From Candidatus Bathyarchaeota archaeon (GTDB lineage Archaea; Thermoproteota; Bathyarchaeia; TCS64): a stretch of DNA of 64,000 nt. The stretch is taken from contig PBSW01000027.1 of assembly GCA_002726865.1 (NCBI GenBank), forward strand, positions 47,410-111,409, given 5' to 3'. This document shows positions 43,282-52,574 of the stretch, in pieces. The notes beneath the pieces were generated by a model. It made no database searches, had not been told where the DNA came from, and worked only from the letters and a program-made list of their open reading frames with translations. The translations under genes were made by a program, and so were the position numbers. The first letter of the stretch is position 1. Each line of letters starts with the position of its first letter.

Positions 43282-44400
43282 TCAGGGGAGTCTAACAATC
43301 CTCACGATTAGGTCATCTTCATCTCCAGGGACTCCTCTCCCGTCCCTGTTGCTGGTACAAAAGTAAATGTAGCCGTTGGGGTCTTGGGTGATGTCTCTGA
43401 TCCTGCCCAGGGCTCCCTCGTAGAGGGCTGCGGTAGACTCGACACTGGTATAGTCGAGGGTTAGGGTGACCACCCTGATACTATTTCCCCTGAGGGTAGC
43501 TATGAGAAGCTTGTTCTGCAACTGGGGGTATCGACTGCCATGGTAGAAGGTGGCCCCAGAGGGGGCCCACGTGACCTTACCCGTGTGATAGAAGGGATCT
43601 ATGTATCGGGGGTCGCCTCCGTCTCCCACGACATAAGGCCAACCGTAGTTGTTCCCGGGCTCTATGAGGTTTATCTCGTCGTGGGCGAAGCGGAGCCCTT
43701 CACCACTGGGACCGTGCTCTGTGGAGTAGAGGCTACCTGTCTCGGGATGCCATGTTAGGCCCTGAGGATTCCGGTTACCGTAGCTATAGACTAGGGAGCC
43801 AGGGAAAGGGTTGTCTCGGGGGACGGTGCCATCGGAGTTCATCCGCAGGATCTTACCTCCAAGGCTATCTAATTCCTGGGCCAGGGCGCCACTGAAAGTT
43901 TCCCCTGTGGTGGCATAGAGTTTGCCGTCTGGTCCGAATTTGATCCTTCCGCCGTTGTGGAAATCCCCCGCAGGAATGTGGTCTAGGATGATAGTCGGGT
44001 CAGTAAGGGCATTCCCTGAATCCGTATATCGGGATATACGGTTCCATCTTTTGCTCTCTTTGTCCCTATATGTGTAGTAGACATAGACATGCCGGTTCTC
44101 AGGGAAGTTGGTGTCTAACTCTATGCCAAGGAGACCCCCCTCGCGGCCGGCGCTAGCTGCTACATCAAGGGTTAGGAGTGTATGGATTTCGCCGTCCTGA
44201 ATGACATTGACCCTGCCGGGGCGCTCCGTAAAATAGAGTGTGCCATCGGAGCTGAAGGTGAGGCTCCAGGGTGTCTCGAGTCCGCTAGCAATGATATCTA
44301 GGCCGTCCGAGGTGTCCCTAGGGTTGATGATTTGTGTTCTCGTGAGGACGAGCCCCAGCGCGATGATAGCGGCTGCCCCGATGATTATTCTGCGCTTCAT
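43282..44400 (-). CDS. secreted PQQ-dependent sugar (aldose/sorbosone-type) dehydrogenase
   Basis: A 372-residue six-bladed beta-propeller of the soluble glucose/sorbosone dehydrogenase family. Residues 1-22 form a signal anchor (RIIIGAAAIIALGLVL). The mature part has LETPWSLTFSSDGTLYFTER, FHNGGRIKFGPDGKLYATTG near 155 with the catalytic-type His, YGNRNPQGLTWHP near 205 and STEHGPSGEG. It would oxidise extracellular sugars if PQQ is available; PQQ synthesis genes are not in the window. A strong GAGGAGG ribosome site precedes the ATG. Confidence 0.86.
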   Translation of the reverse strand: MKRRIIIGAAAIIALGLVLTRTQIINPRDTSDGLDIIASGLETPWSLTFSSDGTLYFTERPGRVNVIQDGEIHTLLTLDVAASAGREGGLLGIELDTNFPENRHVYVYYTYRDKESKRWNRISRYTDSGNALTDPTIILDHIPAGDFHNGGRIKFGPDGKLYATTGETFSGALAQELDSLGGKILRMNSDGTVPRDNPFPGSLVYSYGNRNPQGLTWHPETGSLYSTEHGPSGEGLRFAHDEINLIEPGNNYGWPYVVGDGGDPRYIDPFYHTGKVTWAPSGATFYHGSRYPQLQNKLLIATLRGNSIRVVTLTLDYTSVESTAALYEGALGRIRDITQDPNGYIYFCTSNRDGRGVPGDEDDLIVRIVRLP

Positions 44401-44966
44401 GCTTCCTCCTCTGGAACGGCATTTCCCTGATCCTGTGCTCCTTAGAATTGTTTTTCTGAGAGGGGATTTAAAGGTTCATAAAGTAGACCTTTGCACCAGT
44501 TTTCAACCCCGGTCTGGTAGATACCGAGAGGAGATGGGTCGATACTTGTTGATTCAAGGCTCTCATTAGCTGGAACGCCTCGTCAATTGCTATCACCATA
44601 GCTCTCCCTCAGCTATTTGCTGCTTCATCCCCGGTGGCGTTCTCCACATAGTTTCAGCTAAAGTCAAAGTTGACCGACAAGTAATCACAGTTTCTCGCCC
44701 CATGGATTTTGTATATCGAAACGTGTATGTGTGGGCTTGAAGCTAAGTTGTCATAACATTGATAGAAATCACTGATACGAGTGAATTATAACTATACGAG
44801 CGCGCCGACCCACCCTGATTCCAGTCAGAAACACAAGTTGTTCCATAACCACGAAATATCAGAAAAAACGGTGCAACTCCGGAAACCATCTCATGAATCA
44901 AGCGCCGACCCGCTTCACACTCAGACTTAATAAGCCGTACAACCCCAAACCAATACCGAAAACATC
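44401..44966. other. long divergent gap before glyS
   Basis: 566 nt with no recognised gene. The left end carries the promoter and ribosome site of the sugar dehydrogenase (TTTAAA near 44467). The ten-base word GCGCCGACCC occurs twice, at 44802 and 44902, exactly 100 nt apart in the same direction. An AT-rich TTATAACTA near 44787 could be a TATA element for glyS. Confidence 0.4.
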
Positions 44967-46484
44967 ATGCCCCAGACCATTCACGACACTATTACTGCCA
45001 TTGCCAAACGCCGCGGCCTCTATTGGCCCAGCTTTGAGATCTACGGGGGAAAAGCCGGCTTCATCACCTATGGCGACCCCGGCACTAAGCTCAAACGGAA
45101 TATCGAGGACTGTTGGCGCACCTACTTTACTAGTCGCCAGGATATCCTCGAGATCGAGGCCCCTCTTATCAACCCGTCCAGCGTATTCGAGGCCTCGGGA
45201 CATATCGAGAACTTTAAGGAGCACAGCACCACATGCACTAAGTGCAGTCGCAGCTACAGGGCAGACCATCTTATCGAGGAGAAAACAGACCTAGAGAACG
45301 TCGAGGCCCAGGGTGGACCGGCTATCAACCATCTCCTCAGGGAGCACAAGATCAAGTGCCCCCGGTGCGGGGGGCAGCTCGCCGACCCCACTCGCATTCT
45401 CACTATGTTTGAGACACGGATAGGCTCTGTTAATGGAGAGACAGGCTACGCCCGCCCCGAGACTGCCCAGGGCATGTTTACCAACTTTAAGCGCGCATAC
45501 CTTCACGCCCGGAAAAAGACCCCTTTTGGTATTGCCCAGAAAGGTAAAGTCCTCCGTAATGAGATCAGTCCTCGTCGAGGTATGACCCGCATCCGGGAGT
45601 TCACTATAATTGAGCTCGAACTATTCTTCGATCCAGAAAAGCCTGACTGCCCATTCATTAACGAGGTCGCAGACACCCCCATCAAGATCATCACAGAGAA
45701 GATGCTCGAGGACAACAACACAATGCCCTTCAACACCACAATTGCCAAGGCCCTCGAAGACGGTCAGATCCTTACACCCTGGCAAGCCTATTACATGGGC
45801 GTTAGCCAACGATTCATTACCAGCCTAGGGGTTCCACCTGGGAAACAGCGTTTCAGGGCCCACCTCCCAGAAGAGCGGGCCCACTATAGCGCCCAGACCT
45901 ATGACCATGAGGCCCAGTTGGAGTGGGGATGGCTTGAGGTCGCCGGCCATGCCTACCGTACGGACTACGACCTTAAGGCCCACGCCGGGGTTCAGGAACC
46001 CACTATTCTCCGATTAGACGGCACCCGTTACGTTCCACACGTTGTGGAGCCAAGCTTCGGCCTCGACCGACTATTTTATACAACCCTAGAGCATGCTTAC
46101 GAGCGCAGAGGCAAACGCAACATATTTCGGATACCTCGTAACATTGCCCCTACCAAAATCCAGGTCAACCCCCTCGTAACCCGGGATGGGCTGCCTAAAC
46201 AGGCCCGCGTTCTCCACCAGACCCTCCGAGACCGCGGATACGCTGCGACCTACGACGAATCCGGAAGCATTGGCCGACGCTACGCCCGGGCAGACGAGAT
46301 CGGCACACCCCTCAGCATTACTATCGATTATGACACCGAGGCACGCCAGTCCATCACCATCCGCGACCGGGACACCTGGGTTCAGGTACGCACCCCTATC
46401 GAGGCACTATTGAACAGGCTTAGAGACTATTTCGACGGCCGCCTCGAGATCCACGACCTTGGCGAGAAGATAGAAAAAGACTAA
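44967..46484 (+). CDS. glyS: glycyl-tRNA synthetase, archaeal/eukaryotic type
   Basis: A 505-residue class IIa synthetase. It has a zinc site from CTKCSRSY near 90 and CPRCGGQL near 130, and motif 2 around GKVLRNEISPRRGMTRIREF near 195. It also has ETAQGMFTNFKRA, the motif 3 region HVVEPSFGLDRLFY near 355, and a C-terminal anticodon-binding domain. It charges tRNA-Gly. Its codon use differs from every neighbour: most Arg codons are CGN (CGC, CGT, CGA, CGG) with few AGR, and most third positions are C. This suggests the gene was acquired from another lineage. Confidence 0.94.
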   Translation: MPQTIHDTITAIAKRRGLYWPSFEIYGGKAGFITYGDPGTKLKRNIEDCWRTYFTSRQDILEIEAPLINPSSVFEASGHIENFKEHSTTCTKCSRSYRADHLIEEKTDLENVEAQGGPAINHLLREHKIKCPRCGGQLADPTRILTMFETRIGSVNGETGYARPETAQGMFTNFKRAYLHARKKTPFGIAQKGKVLRNEISPRRGMTRIREFTIIELELFFDPEKPDCPFINEVADTPIKIITEKMLEDNNTMPFNTTIAKALEDGQILTPWQAYYMGVSQRFITSLGVPPGKQRFRAHLPEERAHYSAQTYDHEAQLEWGWLEVAGHAYRTDYDLKAHAGVQEPTILRLDGTRYVPHVVEPSFGLDRLFYTTLEHAYERRGKRNIFRIPRNIAPTKIQVNPLVTRDGLPKQARVLHQTLRDRGYAATYDESGSIGRRYARADEIGTPLSITIDYDTEARQSITIRDRDTWVQVRTPIEALLNRLRDYFDGRLEIHDLGEKIEKD

Positions 46485-46529
46485 CCCTCCCCCGCTGGTA
46501 TTACAATAGGCGAAGGATCCCTGTCATCA

Positions 46530-47360
46530 TCACGAACGCCTCCCCACGGAATCTAGGATTAGGATGCCCCCAACCTCCCCAAGGCGCCGGTCGAATTCCG
46601 CTAGGACATTCTCTAAGGTCACCTCGCACTCATCTTGGTTTTCCCCTTTCACTACAACGTCCACAGTGATCTCCTTCACCCGTGCGCGCTCTTCTGGGCC
46701 CTCCGGAGACGTTCCCGCATTCTTAATGTAGACATCAGGGTAATCCGCCTGCATCCCTCGATAAACTGGAAAAAAGTCCTTAAAAACTACCCGGGCTACG
46801 ACCGTGTTTGCCACGAACCGTAACGCGGTCCCCCCCTCAATGAGGGGAGCCGCGTACGCGTCGAACATTGCCTTCATCTCCCCCGGGACCCCCGGGAAAG
46901 CCATGACTGTGGTATCTCCCTCTACTATCTCTATCCCTGTTGCCATCCCCACCACGTTCTCCAGCGCCCTGGATCCATCCACTATTCTAGCCATTCTCTC
47001 TACTCTAGTCGTGACTTGGATTCCTCTCTCCCTATACCTCCTCCGGATCCGCTCTACGGCCTGTTGGTCGAAAATCACTTTACGTCCTAGGGCGAGCCCG
47101 ATTGCCACCATCGTCAGATCGTCCTTTGATGGCCCCAGCCCCCCCGTAAATATAATGAGGTCCGGCCTCCGTTCCAGAGCCTCTAATAATACTCCAGAGA
47201 TCTCTCCTAAGTCATCCCCCACACTGGTCACCCGTCTCAGAGGAGCCCCTAGCTCCGCCGCCCTCCTCGCGATCCAGGCCGAATTCGTATCAACGATTCG
47301 CCCGAACAGGATCTCATCTCCCGTAGAGATCACCTCCACCCAGAATCCCTCTCCCCGCAT
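46530..47360 (-). CDS. CinA-like molybdopterin-binding-fold protein
   Basis: A 276-residue protein with the MoCF/CinA N-terminal domain. It has EVISTGDEILFGRIVDTNSA near residue 10, LIIFTGGLGPSKDDLTMVAI near 70 and VMAFPGVPGEMKAMF near 160. It lacks the C-terminal nicotinamide-nucleotide amidase domain of bacterial CinA, as is usual in archaea. It may act as an ADP-ribose/nucleotide pyrophosphatase. It is 46 nt downstream of the UxaA large-subunit gene on the same strand. Confidence 0.82.
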   Translation of the reverse strand: MRGEGFWVEVISTGDEILFGRIVDTNSAWIARRAAELGAPLRRVTSVGDDLGEISGVLLEALERRPDLIIFTGGLGPSKDDLTMVAIGLALGRKVIFDQQAVERIRRRYRERGIQVTTRVERMARIVDGSRALENVVGMATGIEIVEGDTTVMAFPGVPGEMKAMFDAYAAPLIEGGTALRFVANTVVARVVFKDFFPVYRGMQADYPDVYIKNAGTSPEGPEERARVKEITVDVVVKGENQDECEVTLENVLAEFDRRLGEVGGILILDSVGRRS

Positions 47361-47406
47361 GAATATCTCAACCGGGAATCATTGATATTATGCCTTTCTT
47401 CGGGGC

Positions 47407-48582
47407 TCAGCAGTGACCTAGAAGAGCCTCCGTCGCTTGGTTTGTCCTGTACACGATGAAATCATGGAACCCCAGTGCTTCCGCCTTTGTCATTCTCCCC
47501 GAGGCTATCTCAACTACCTCCTCGAAGATCCTTCTCCCCACTGAGTTTAGCGACTCCCCCCCGTCCAGAATTGTCCCCGCATTCACATCAATGTTATCTG
47601 AGAGATTCCTGTATGTCTCGGGATTTCCAGTCACCTTCAACACCGGGGAGATTGCATGGCCCGTCGTGGAGCCCCTCCCAGTTGTGAACACAACGACCTG
47701 TGCCCCCGCCGCTACCATGTGTGTTATTGAAGGCACATCCCATCCGGGACCGTCTTGGAGCCAGAGTCCAGACCGCCCTGGCGAGCCCAATCCCTCCCGG
47801 TCGTTCCTAAGCACCCCCTGAATGGGACGGGTGCCCCCCTTTCGGATAGCTCCCAGACTCTTCTCTTCGAGGGTGCTGAGCCCCCCATCCTGGTTCCCCT
47901 TAGACATGTACCTGCTATCAATGCCCATGGCCTGCAGTCGGGCCTCCTGCCTCTCTACCATATCCATGATATCCTTTGAAACTTCGCTGTTAACGGCCCG
48001 GAGGGCTAGGATGTGTTGGGCCCCTATCATTTCTTGGGTTTCTCCGAACATTACCTTCCCACCTCTATCAATAAGCTCATCCGCAGCGACACCCACGGCG
48101 GGGTTCGCGGCAAGCCCAGATGTGGCATCAGAGCCCCCGCACTCTACAGCAAGAGTTAGCTCCGACAAAGGGAAGGATTCCCTCTCAAGCTCCGCGACTT
48201 CCTTAGACATCCTACGGAGGATCCGAACACCCTTCTCCGTGGTCTTTATTGTGCCTCCCTCTTCCTGGATGATCAGGGTTTCCATGGGCTTCCCGGTTGA
48301 CTTGATGCCCTTTGCAATGTTCTCACATGTTATGGATTCACAACCTAATCCGACAAGTAGTACTCCGGCAACGTTAGGGTTCTTTCCAGTGCCTATGAGA
48401 GCGTTCTCTATCATTGAGTCGCTTCCGCATCCGTGATGCTGGGTCACGGCGATAGCCCCCTCTACCTGAGCGGCGATCTTCCGAGCCGGCTCGATACTAC
48501 AATCCATTGGAGTCAGCACCAAGAGATGGTTTCTGATCCCCACCGATCCGTCCTCTCGTCCATAGCCGTAGAACTCAGTCAT
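47407..48582 (-). CDS. UxaA-family dehydratase/sulfo-lyase, large (C-terminal) subunit
   Basis: A 391-residue protein matching the C-terminal catalytic part of altronate dehydratase UxaA, galactarate dehydratase and sulfolactate sulfo-lyase SuyB. It has YGREDGSVGIRNHLLVL at the start, TQHHGCGSDS near 48, VGLGCESITCENIA near 80 and VECGGSDATSGLAANPA near 147. Later come FTTGRGSTTGHAISPVLKVT and NAGTILDG. The Cys residues probably hold an iron or Fe-S centre. With the separate SAF subunit it forms the full enzyme, eliminating water or sulfite from a hydroxyacid. The substrate is not known. Confidence 0.86.
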   Translation of the reverse strand: MTEFYGYGREDGSVGIRNHLLVLTPMDCSIEPARKIAAQVEGAIAVTQHHGCGSDSMIENALIGTGKNPNVAGVLLVGLGCESITCENIAKGIKSTGKPMETLIIQEEGGTIKTTEKGVRILRRMSKEVAELERESFPLSELTLAVECGGSDATSGLAANPAVGVAADELIDRGGKVMFGETQEMIGAQHILALRAVNSEVSKDIMDMVERQEARLQAMGIDSRYMSKGNQDGGLSTLEEKSLGAIRKGGTRPIQGVLRNDREGLGSPGRSGLWLQDGPGWDVPSITHMVAAGAQVVVFTTGRGSTTGHAISPVLKVTGNPETYRNLSDNIDVNAGTILDGGESLNSVGRRIFEEVVEIASGRMTKAEALGFHDFIVYRTNQATEALLGHC

Positions 48583-48887
48583 GCCTTTGCCTCTTTTAGC
48601 CTTGATGTGGGAACCATGATGCTCTCCACGTTATGGGTGTGGATCCATTCACCTGTTTCAATGCTGGTTGATGCAATTCCGATGACTTCCCCGTATTTTC
48701 TGATGGCCTCCCCCCGAGAAAGATCTTTGAGTGCTATCTTGTGACCAATGGCAACATCGTCCAACGCCTCAGAACGTATTAGGATCGATCCCCCCGAGGA
48801 CAGAACCTCAATATGTTCTCCCTTTGAGACCTCAGAGGCTACTGTAGCGACATTATCTTTATTATCTATCTGGATCGCTTTCGCCAT
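48579..48887 (-). CDS. UxaA-family dehydratase, small SAF-domain subunit
   Basis: A 102-residue SAF domain from ATG 48887: IQIDNKDNVATVASEVSKGE, then VAIGHKIALKDLSRGEAIRK and YGEVIGIASTSIETGEWIHT, ending THNVESI. This is the N-terminal part of altronate dehydratase as a separate protein, as in SuyA or split UxaA. Its stop overlaps the large-subunit start by four nucleotides. The open frame extends upstream to 49163, but that part overlaps larA and has no similarity. Confidence 0.85.
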   Translation of the reverse strand: MAKAIQIDNKDNVATVASEVSKGEHIEVLSSGGSILIRSEALDDVAIGHKIALKDLSRGEAIRKYGEVIGIASTSIETGEWIHTHNVESIMVPTSRLKEAKA

Positions 48888-49017
48888 CCCAATCACCCAT
48901 ATGGTCTGTATGGATGTAAGTAAATATACCGAGAAACCACCGCGTACGCGAGTGGGGGTCACACACCGATCTCGAACGCCCTTCGGTTTGTCTGGTTCGT
49001 TTAAAGGCTGATGGAGG

Positions 49018-50277
49018 TTAGAGGGAATCGAGCACTTTCTCCGGGATTCCAGAGGTTCCGTCTGGGAGCACTGCGACCCTAGACCCATGGTCGTGGTATT
49101 TCTCAAGCTCCTCGATAACATCGTCCCACTCCTTGATCCACGTGGTGGTTTCAGGGTTCCCAAGCCTCATCTCCTGACTCCTGTACCGTGGACCGTGGAT
49201 GATGAGCCTAGCCCCTTTTCCAACTTCTCTTGCTTTCCCATTCCAGAGGCTGGAGCCGGTGAATTTGCCATGATGGTTGAAGAGCCAGTGGTTGATGTCT
49301 CCTTCGGGGTCCATGGCGATGAGAACCACTGTGCCGTCCTCAGTCACTGAGTTTAATGCAGGCCAGAATCCGAGGAAAGGCTCATTCTCCCTCATATAAC
49401 TATTCACCACCACGATCTCAGCCTCAGGGGATTCACATCGATGCCATTTCATGGAGCCAGCCGCGGCCCTACGCTGGGTCGCCACAAAGTCCCCAGCGTG
49501 GACCTCGAGGGGATCCCTCTCTAAGTTTAGAACGGTGTCAACCTTAAAGTCAAGCCCTGCCATCCGCGCGGTTTCCTCGGCGTCGAGGCGCATAATGTTC
49601 CCCTCATTTTTCAAGTAGCCAGTAGTCTCGTGAGGTGTGAGATCAGGACCGAAGCCTCCGAGAGGGCCATGGTTGTGGCGGATCGTTACCATCCCGGCCA
49701 CCCCTGGGCTGATGATCTTTCCTCCTCCGCTGAGTCCCATGAGCCTGTGGAATAGGGTGGTGCCAATCCCGATCTTGAGGTCACACCTCATTACCTCGCT
49801 GTTGACATATACAGGGGTACCGTAGCTAGTCTCCCCGAGGTAGTCAAGCATCTCGTAAGGGTTATGGTTATAACACTGGTACTCGTCCACGATCTCCTCC
49901 CCGAGCTTTTTCACGAAATCTAGGCGTCCATATGTTCCGTGGGTTCCCGGGGAGATAATGAAACGGATGTTGTCCCTGGGTATCTCTGCCTCGTTGAGGA
50001 TCTCCAGAATAGGAACGGCGTACTGGTAAGACTTGGTAGGTCGTGTCATGTCGTCAATTATGATGACCACCTCTTGTGCCCCATCGGCGAGGCGCTTAAG
50101 TGTAGGCGATTCAACTGGGTTATGAATTGCAGCTCGGATCTCTTCTTGCGACATGCCAGGATGACCTTCACATGCCATTCTGCACCTTTTGATCTCCCAT
50201 TTAGCCGGGAATGTCAGTGTCAGCGACTTATCCCCATGCCATTCAAGGCTCGGGAGGGTTACCTCTATTCTTTTCAT
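49018..50277 (-). CDS. LarA-family nickel-pincer hydroxyacid racemase/epimerase
   Basis: A 419-residue protein of the lactate racemase LarA family (DUF2088). From ATG 50277 the LarA active-site positions are all present. These are DDMTRPT near 76, His113 in SPGTHG, and His177 in TLFHRLMG. Lys187 in SGGGKIISPG is the residue that anchors the nickel pincer nucleotide, and His203 is in RHNH. It should invert the stereochemistry of a 2-hydroxyacid. The cofactor-making LarB, LarC and LarE are not in this window. The UxaA subunits follow 130 nt downstream on the same strand, suggesting its product is a dehydratase substrate. Confidence 0.85.
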   Translation of the reverse strand: MKRIEVTLPSLEWHGDKSLTLTFPAKWEIKRCRMACEGHPGMSQEEIRAAIHNPVESPTLKRLADGAQEVVIIIDDMTRPTKSYQYAVPILEILNEAEIPRDNIRFIISPGTHGTYGRLDFVKKLGEEIVDEYQCYNHNPYEMLDYLGETSYGTPVYVNSEVMRCDLKIGIGTTLFHRLMGLSGGGKIISPGVAGMVTIRHNHGPLGGFGPDLTPHETTGYLKNEGNIMRLDAEETARMAGLDFKVDTVLNLERDPLEVHAGDFVATQRRAAAGSMKWHRCESPEAEIVVVNSYMRENEPFLGFWPALNSVTEDGTVVLIAMDPEGDINHWLFNHHGKFTGSSLWNGKAREVGKGARLIIHGPRYRSQEMRLGNPETTTWIKEWDDVIEELEKYHDHGSRVAVLPDGTSGIPEKVLDSL

Positions 50278-50365
50278 GGTAGAACCCCTATTATCATTCA
50301 CAGGAGTTTCACCCTACTTTAACCTTATCTGGGCCTTGGAAAACGTTATCAGCCTGAGGGGGATG

Positions 50366-51550
50366 ATGGGGGTGGTGGACTATTTGGGAAACGAGCGTGA
50401 ACTTTTGATGATTCCGGGACCAACTATGGTCTCCCCACGGGTTCTTAGAACCCTAGCAAAGCCCATCCTCAGCCACGTCAGTGGCGAATTCGTGGAAGGC
50501 TACGTTGAGGCCCTAAGGCTACAAAAAGAGCTCTTCGGCACGGATGGTACGCCTTTCATGCTTTCTGGCAGTGGAACCCTAGGGATGGAGGCCGCAATTG
50601 CCAATCTCGTGGAGAGGGGGGACAAAGTCCTCTGTATTGAAAACGGCTTCTTTGGGGAGAAATGGGAGGAGATCGTTGAGGCCCATGGTGGCGTCGTGGA
50701 CAGGATCAGATTTGAGTGGGGCGAGGCCCTCGATCTCAAGCGGATCGAGGAGAAATTATCCTCCAACATTTACAAGGCATTCACCGTGGAGCACGTGGAC
50801 ACTTCCACAGGGATCGCAAACCGGATTGATAAGGTGGGGGAACTCGCGAAAAACACGGATGCTCTCTATATCGTGGATAGCGTTTGTGGTGTAGCGGGGA
50901 TGCCTCTAAAGATGGATAAATGGAACATCGACTATTGCCTTACTGGAAGCCAGAAAGCGATCGCCGCCCCCCCAGGAACATCAATGTTCTGTCTCAATGA
51001 GAACGCGTGGACGGCTATTGACAGGCGAAAGACTCCTATTGACAACTATTACTGCAACCTTGCTAGGTGGAAGCCCGTCATGGAGAACCCAAGAGGCTAC
51101 TTTGCTACACCAGCCACAGGTAACGTACTCGGGATGTTAGAGGCCCTAAGGATCATCCATGAGGAGGGGATCGAGGCTCGGTGGAGACGCCATGAGATCA
51201 TCTCCGATGCCTTCAAGGCTGGAATTGAAGCCTTGGGTCTGGGGCAGTTCCCTGCGAAGGACTCGGAGGCCCACACCCTTTCAGTGCCCAAGATCCCAGC
51301 TGGGATCAACGACGGTGACATGAGAGGATTGATGAGGACCAAGTACGGGGTGATCATCGCAGGAGGTCTAGGGAAGCTCGGGGGTAAGACGGTAAGGGTA
51401 GGCCATATGGGCAACGTAACGAATAATGATATCATCGCGACCTTATCAGCCCTCGAAATGAGCCTCATGAAACTTGGCTATGATATGGAGCCCGGATCTG
51501 GTCTGGGTACAGCTGAAAAGATTCTCACTTCGCACAAAACCGAGGCTTGA
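50366..51550 (+). CDS. class V aminotransferase (alanine/serine-glyoxylate type)
   Basis: About 394 residues of a fold-type I, class V PLP enzyme. It opens with ELLMIPGPTMVSPRVLRTLA. It has LSGSGTLGMEAAIANL near 67, YIVDSVCGVAGMP near 168 and the PLP lysine in CLTGSQKAIAAPPG (Lys197). It resembles serine-glyoxylate and alanine-glyoxylate aminotransferases. The frame is open to 50189, but the family N-terminus sits right after the tandem ATG at 50363/50366 behind GAGGGGG. It is divergent from larA, a hint that it belongs to the same pathway. Confidence 0.88.
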   Translation: MGVVDYLGNERELLMIPGPTMVSPRVLRTLAKPILSHVSGEFVEGYVEALRLQKELFGTDGTPFMLSGSGTLGMEAAIANLVERGDKVLCIENGFFGEKWEEIVEAHGGVVDRIRFEWGEALDLKRIEEKLSSNIYKAFTVEHVDTSTGIANRIDKVGELAKNTDALYIVDSVCGVAGMPLKMDKWNIDYCLTGSQKAIAAPPGTSMFCLNENAWTAIDRRKTPIDNYYCNLARWKPVMENPRGYFATPATGNVLGMLEALRIIHEEGIEARWRRHEIISDAFKAGIEALGLGQFPAKDSEAHTLSVPKIPAGINDGDMRGLMRTKYGVIIAGGLGKLGGKTVRVGHMGNVTNNDIIATLSALEMSLMKLGYDMEPGSGLGTAEKILTSHKTEA

Positions 51551-52139
51551 CGCCTCACTTTTCCTTTACAACTTTTCTAGATAAGCCAATACAAAGTCCT
51601 CCAGGTCTTGGCCTTGATTTTTCCCAATCTTGGACCTAACAAAACAACCATGAGCCAATCCCACCTGCTCCAAGATATCCTATAAGAGTTTTACGTCCTC
51701 GTTGGAAAATGGCTTTCCTAGTCCTGGATACTGGGATGGTTACCCCGACGTTCGCCATGACCATAGGGGAGGCAGCGAGCTGTGTGATGTATTATATTTG
51801 GTCTAAATCGCCTGGCTGCCAATCAAATCTCGTTCTCGGATGAGGGAACTGCTGAAGCCTCGCGCGCTGCTCCATGTCTAAGAGGGAGATGTTAAGGGAC
51901 TCAGACAGGCGTATCACGCTGTGGATATCCTGGGAAACCGGGACGCTTACATCCTGGCGGATGCTATCCATGAAGCCCCTAGATGGATCAATCAATCCTT
52001 ATCGTCCACTTCTAACGATTGATTCCTCTCAACCAAACTGGGCCCGGGTCAGGTGATGTCTGGAGGGATTTTCTTAAAATAGTAAACTCGAAGGCCTCAG
52101 ACATGCTTGTAATCAGATCCAATCCTATAGGTACTAGAC
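51551..52139. other. gap containing a decayed coding remnant
   Basis: A 589-nt gap without an intact gene. Its right part (about 51885-52022, plus strand) holds a start-less open frame reading GDVKGLRQAYHAVDILGNRD then AYILADAIHEAPRWIN before TGA 52022. This looks like the tail of a former gene, of unidentified family. Confidence 0.4.
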
Positions 52140-52574
52140 TCAGGTGTCCAGGACGACCCTGAGGTTCCAGCCTTCATCCGTCTGCTCAATTTTCATCATG
52201 TGAAAAGTGACTGCCTTTATTGCGATTCCTTGGGTATGGCGAGTCAGGTCAAAGGACTCACCGTGACAGACCGCCTTGAGGGTAAATCTTTCCTGGTCGA
52301 TCTCCAAGTCAAAACCCGAGAATACAATAAGGTCTATCTCCTGAAGGTATAGAAGCTCATCTAAGAAGTTGAAGAGGAGGGCCTCAAGATCGTGTCCTTC
52401 TACCTCGAATTCTCGAGTCTCATTTCTGCTGATCCCCTCAATGGGGGTGATCGCGTTGAACAGCGCGATTGCGGACTGCTGGAAGACGTCGTCCAGAGTC
52501 CCTCCCCATGCATCAACTGTGAGATCAGCTGTGGGACCATCCTCGGCATAGCTAAAGCCTGGTGTCATTCCCAC
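52140..52574 (-). CDS. archease
   Basis: A 144-residue archease, the metal-binding factor that helps RtcB ligate guanylate and turn over during tRNA splicing. It has DGPTADLTVDAWGGTLDDVF near residue 12, in place of the usual DHTADxGI (the His is Pro-shifted), and acidic ELLYLQEID near 68. It ends WNLRVVLDT with the family Asp. It overlaps the guaA stop by ten nucleotides and shares its strand. RtcB itself is encoded about 4 kb downstream in plus coordinates. Confidence 0.85.
   Translation of the reverse strand: MGMTPGFSYAEDGPTADLTVDAWGGTLDDVFQQSAIALFNAITPIEGISRNETREFEVEGHDLEALLFNFLDELLYLQEIDLIVFSGFDLEIDQERFTLKAVCHGESFDLTRHTQGIAIKAVTFHMMKIEQTDEGWNLRVVLDT

Noticed and set aside
48888..49163. 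N-terminal extension of the UxaA small subunit
   Set aside because: It overlaps the larA 3' end and has no similarity to SAF-domain proteins; ATG 48887 gives the family start.
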